A stretch of 30,286 nucleotides of DNA from CAZWUW01 sp964636895 (GTDB lineage: Bacteria > Bacillota > Thermincolia > Thermincolales > CAZWUW01). The notes beneath the pieces were generated by a model. The model was given only the letters and a program-made list of their open reading frames with translations. It was not told where the DNA came from and searched no databases. This document shows positions 30,176 through 30,286 of this stretch, one piece after another. Each line of letters opens with the position of its first letter. Positions within the stretch are counted from its first letter, which is position 1. The stretch spans positions 1 to 30,286 of the forward strand of contig CAZWUW010000032.1 of the NCBI GenBank assembly GCA_964636895.1, in the 5' to 3' direction. Made by a program: the position numbers and the translations under genes.

Positions 30176-30286
30176 ATGTCGACAGGTAAAGTTACTACAC
30201 TTAGGTTACAGGAAATGAAACATAAACAGGAAAAAATCGCTGTCCTGACCGCCTACGATTATTCTACGGCAAAGCTGGTAGACGGA
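30176..30286 (+). CDS. panB: 3-methyl-2-oxobutanoate hydroxymethyltransferase, N-terminal part (3' truncated)
   Basis: The first 37 codons of PanB, which makes ketopantoate from 2-oxoisovalerate and 5,10-methylene-THF, the first step of pantothenate synthesis. The visible N-terminus has the family pattern VTTLRLQEMK, then EKIAVLTAYDYSTAKLVD. AAGGAGG lies 8 bases before the ATG, within the end of the preceding gene. The gene runs off the right edge. Its use of methylene-THF links it functionally with the folate genes just upstream. Confidence 0.93.
   Translation, partial: MSTGKVTTLRLQEMKHKQEKIAVLTAYDYSTAKLVDG

Noticed and set aside
1..30286. Mobile elements, CRISPR arrays, tRNA or rRNA genes
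   Set aside because: No transposase, terminal repeats, regularly spaced repeat-spacer pattern, or recognisable structural RNA gene sequence was seen on either strand.

Overview
The window is an ordinary core-chromosome stretch of a spore-forming, low-to-mid GC Clostridia-type Firmicute. The gene order (L25/Ctc, pth, mfd, prsA, spoVT, yabN/mazG, hup, rqcP, yabP, yabQ, divIC, yabR, spoIIE, yabS, yabT, tilS, ftsH) matches the classical Bacillus/Clostridia sporulation and ribosome neighbourhood. The extra genes, together with a long-type formate-tetrahydrofolate ligase, point to a Peptococcaceae/Desulfotomaculum/Pelotomaculum-like anaerobe; this placement is inferred from protein style and synteny, not from a search. 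All recognised genes are on the + strand. I see no rRNA, tRNA, insertion sequence, prophage or CRISPR array.

Layout. 1-5068: translation and repair genes (end of rplY/ctc, pth, a tiny PrsW-like membrane protein, mfd with its own promoter and a leader terminator). 5078-8955: prsA lipoprotein foldase, spoVT, the yabN methylase-MazG fusion and the HU gene, separated by clear intrinsic terminators. 8987-12591: rqcP, a SpoIID-like lipoprotein, yabP, yabQ, a small HTH gene preceded by a cluster of DnaA-box-like sites, a DivIC/FtsB-type gene, and yabR behind a consensus promoter. 12620-19453: a Ppx/GppA gene, an unrecognised protein, a DUF3794-like (SPOCS) sporulation gene, spoIIE, then yabS-yabT. 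19529-23555: tilS, ftsH, ndk; the hpt gene usually found between tilS and ftsH is absent. 23626-30286: an FlK-like thioesterase, fhs after a 440-base leader region, an HD hydrolase with folP-folB-folK, and a DUF2520 (PanG-like) gene with the start of panB.

How it works together. Sporulation control is visible in the DNA: a Spo0A-type spoIIE promoter with a 21-bp spacer, a sigma-F-like promoter before yabS, sigma-E-like promoters before yabP and the DUF3794 gene, and sigma-G-like elements before spoVT and possibly hup. The last 6 kb is one-carbon and cofactor metabolism: formate activation on tetrahydrofolate, pterin assembly into folate (FolB, FolK, FolP), and pantothenate synthesis (DUF2520/PanG, PanB).

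The most interesting signals are non-coding: an 11-bp-phased DnaA-box array (11339-11381), a sigma-F-like promoter sitting inside an inverted repeat that would hide the yabS ribosome-binding site in read-through mRNA (17759-17825), a structured leader with two terminator-like elements before the DUF2520-panB genes (29084-29293), and a 13-codon leader ORF before fhs. Several annotated starts were moved to internal codons where a Shine-Dalgarno sequence supports them.
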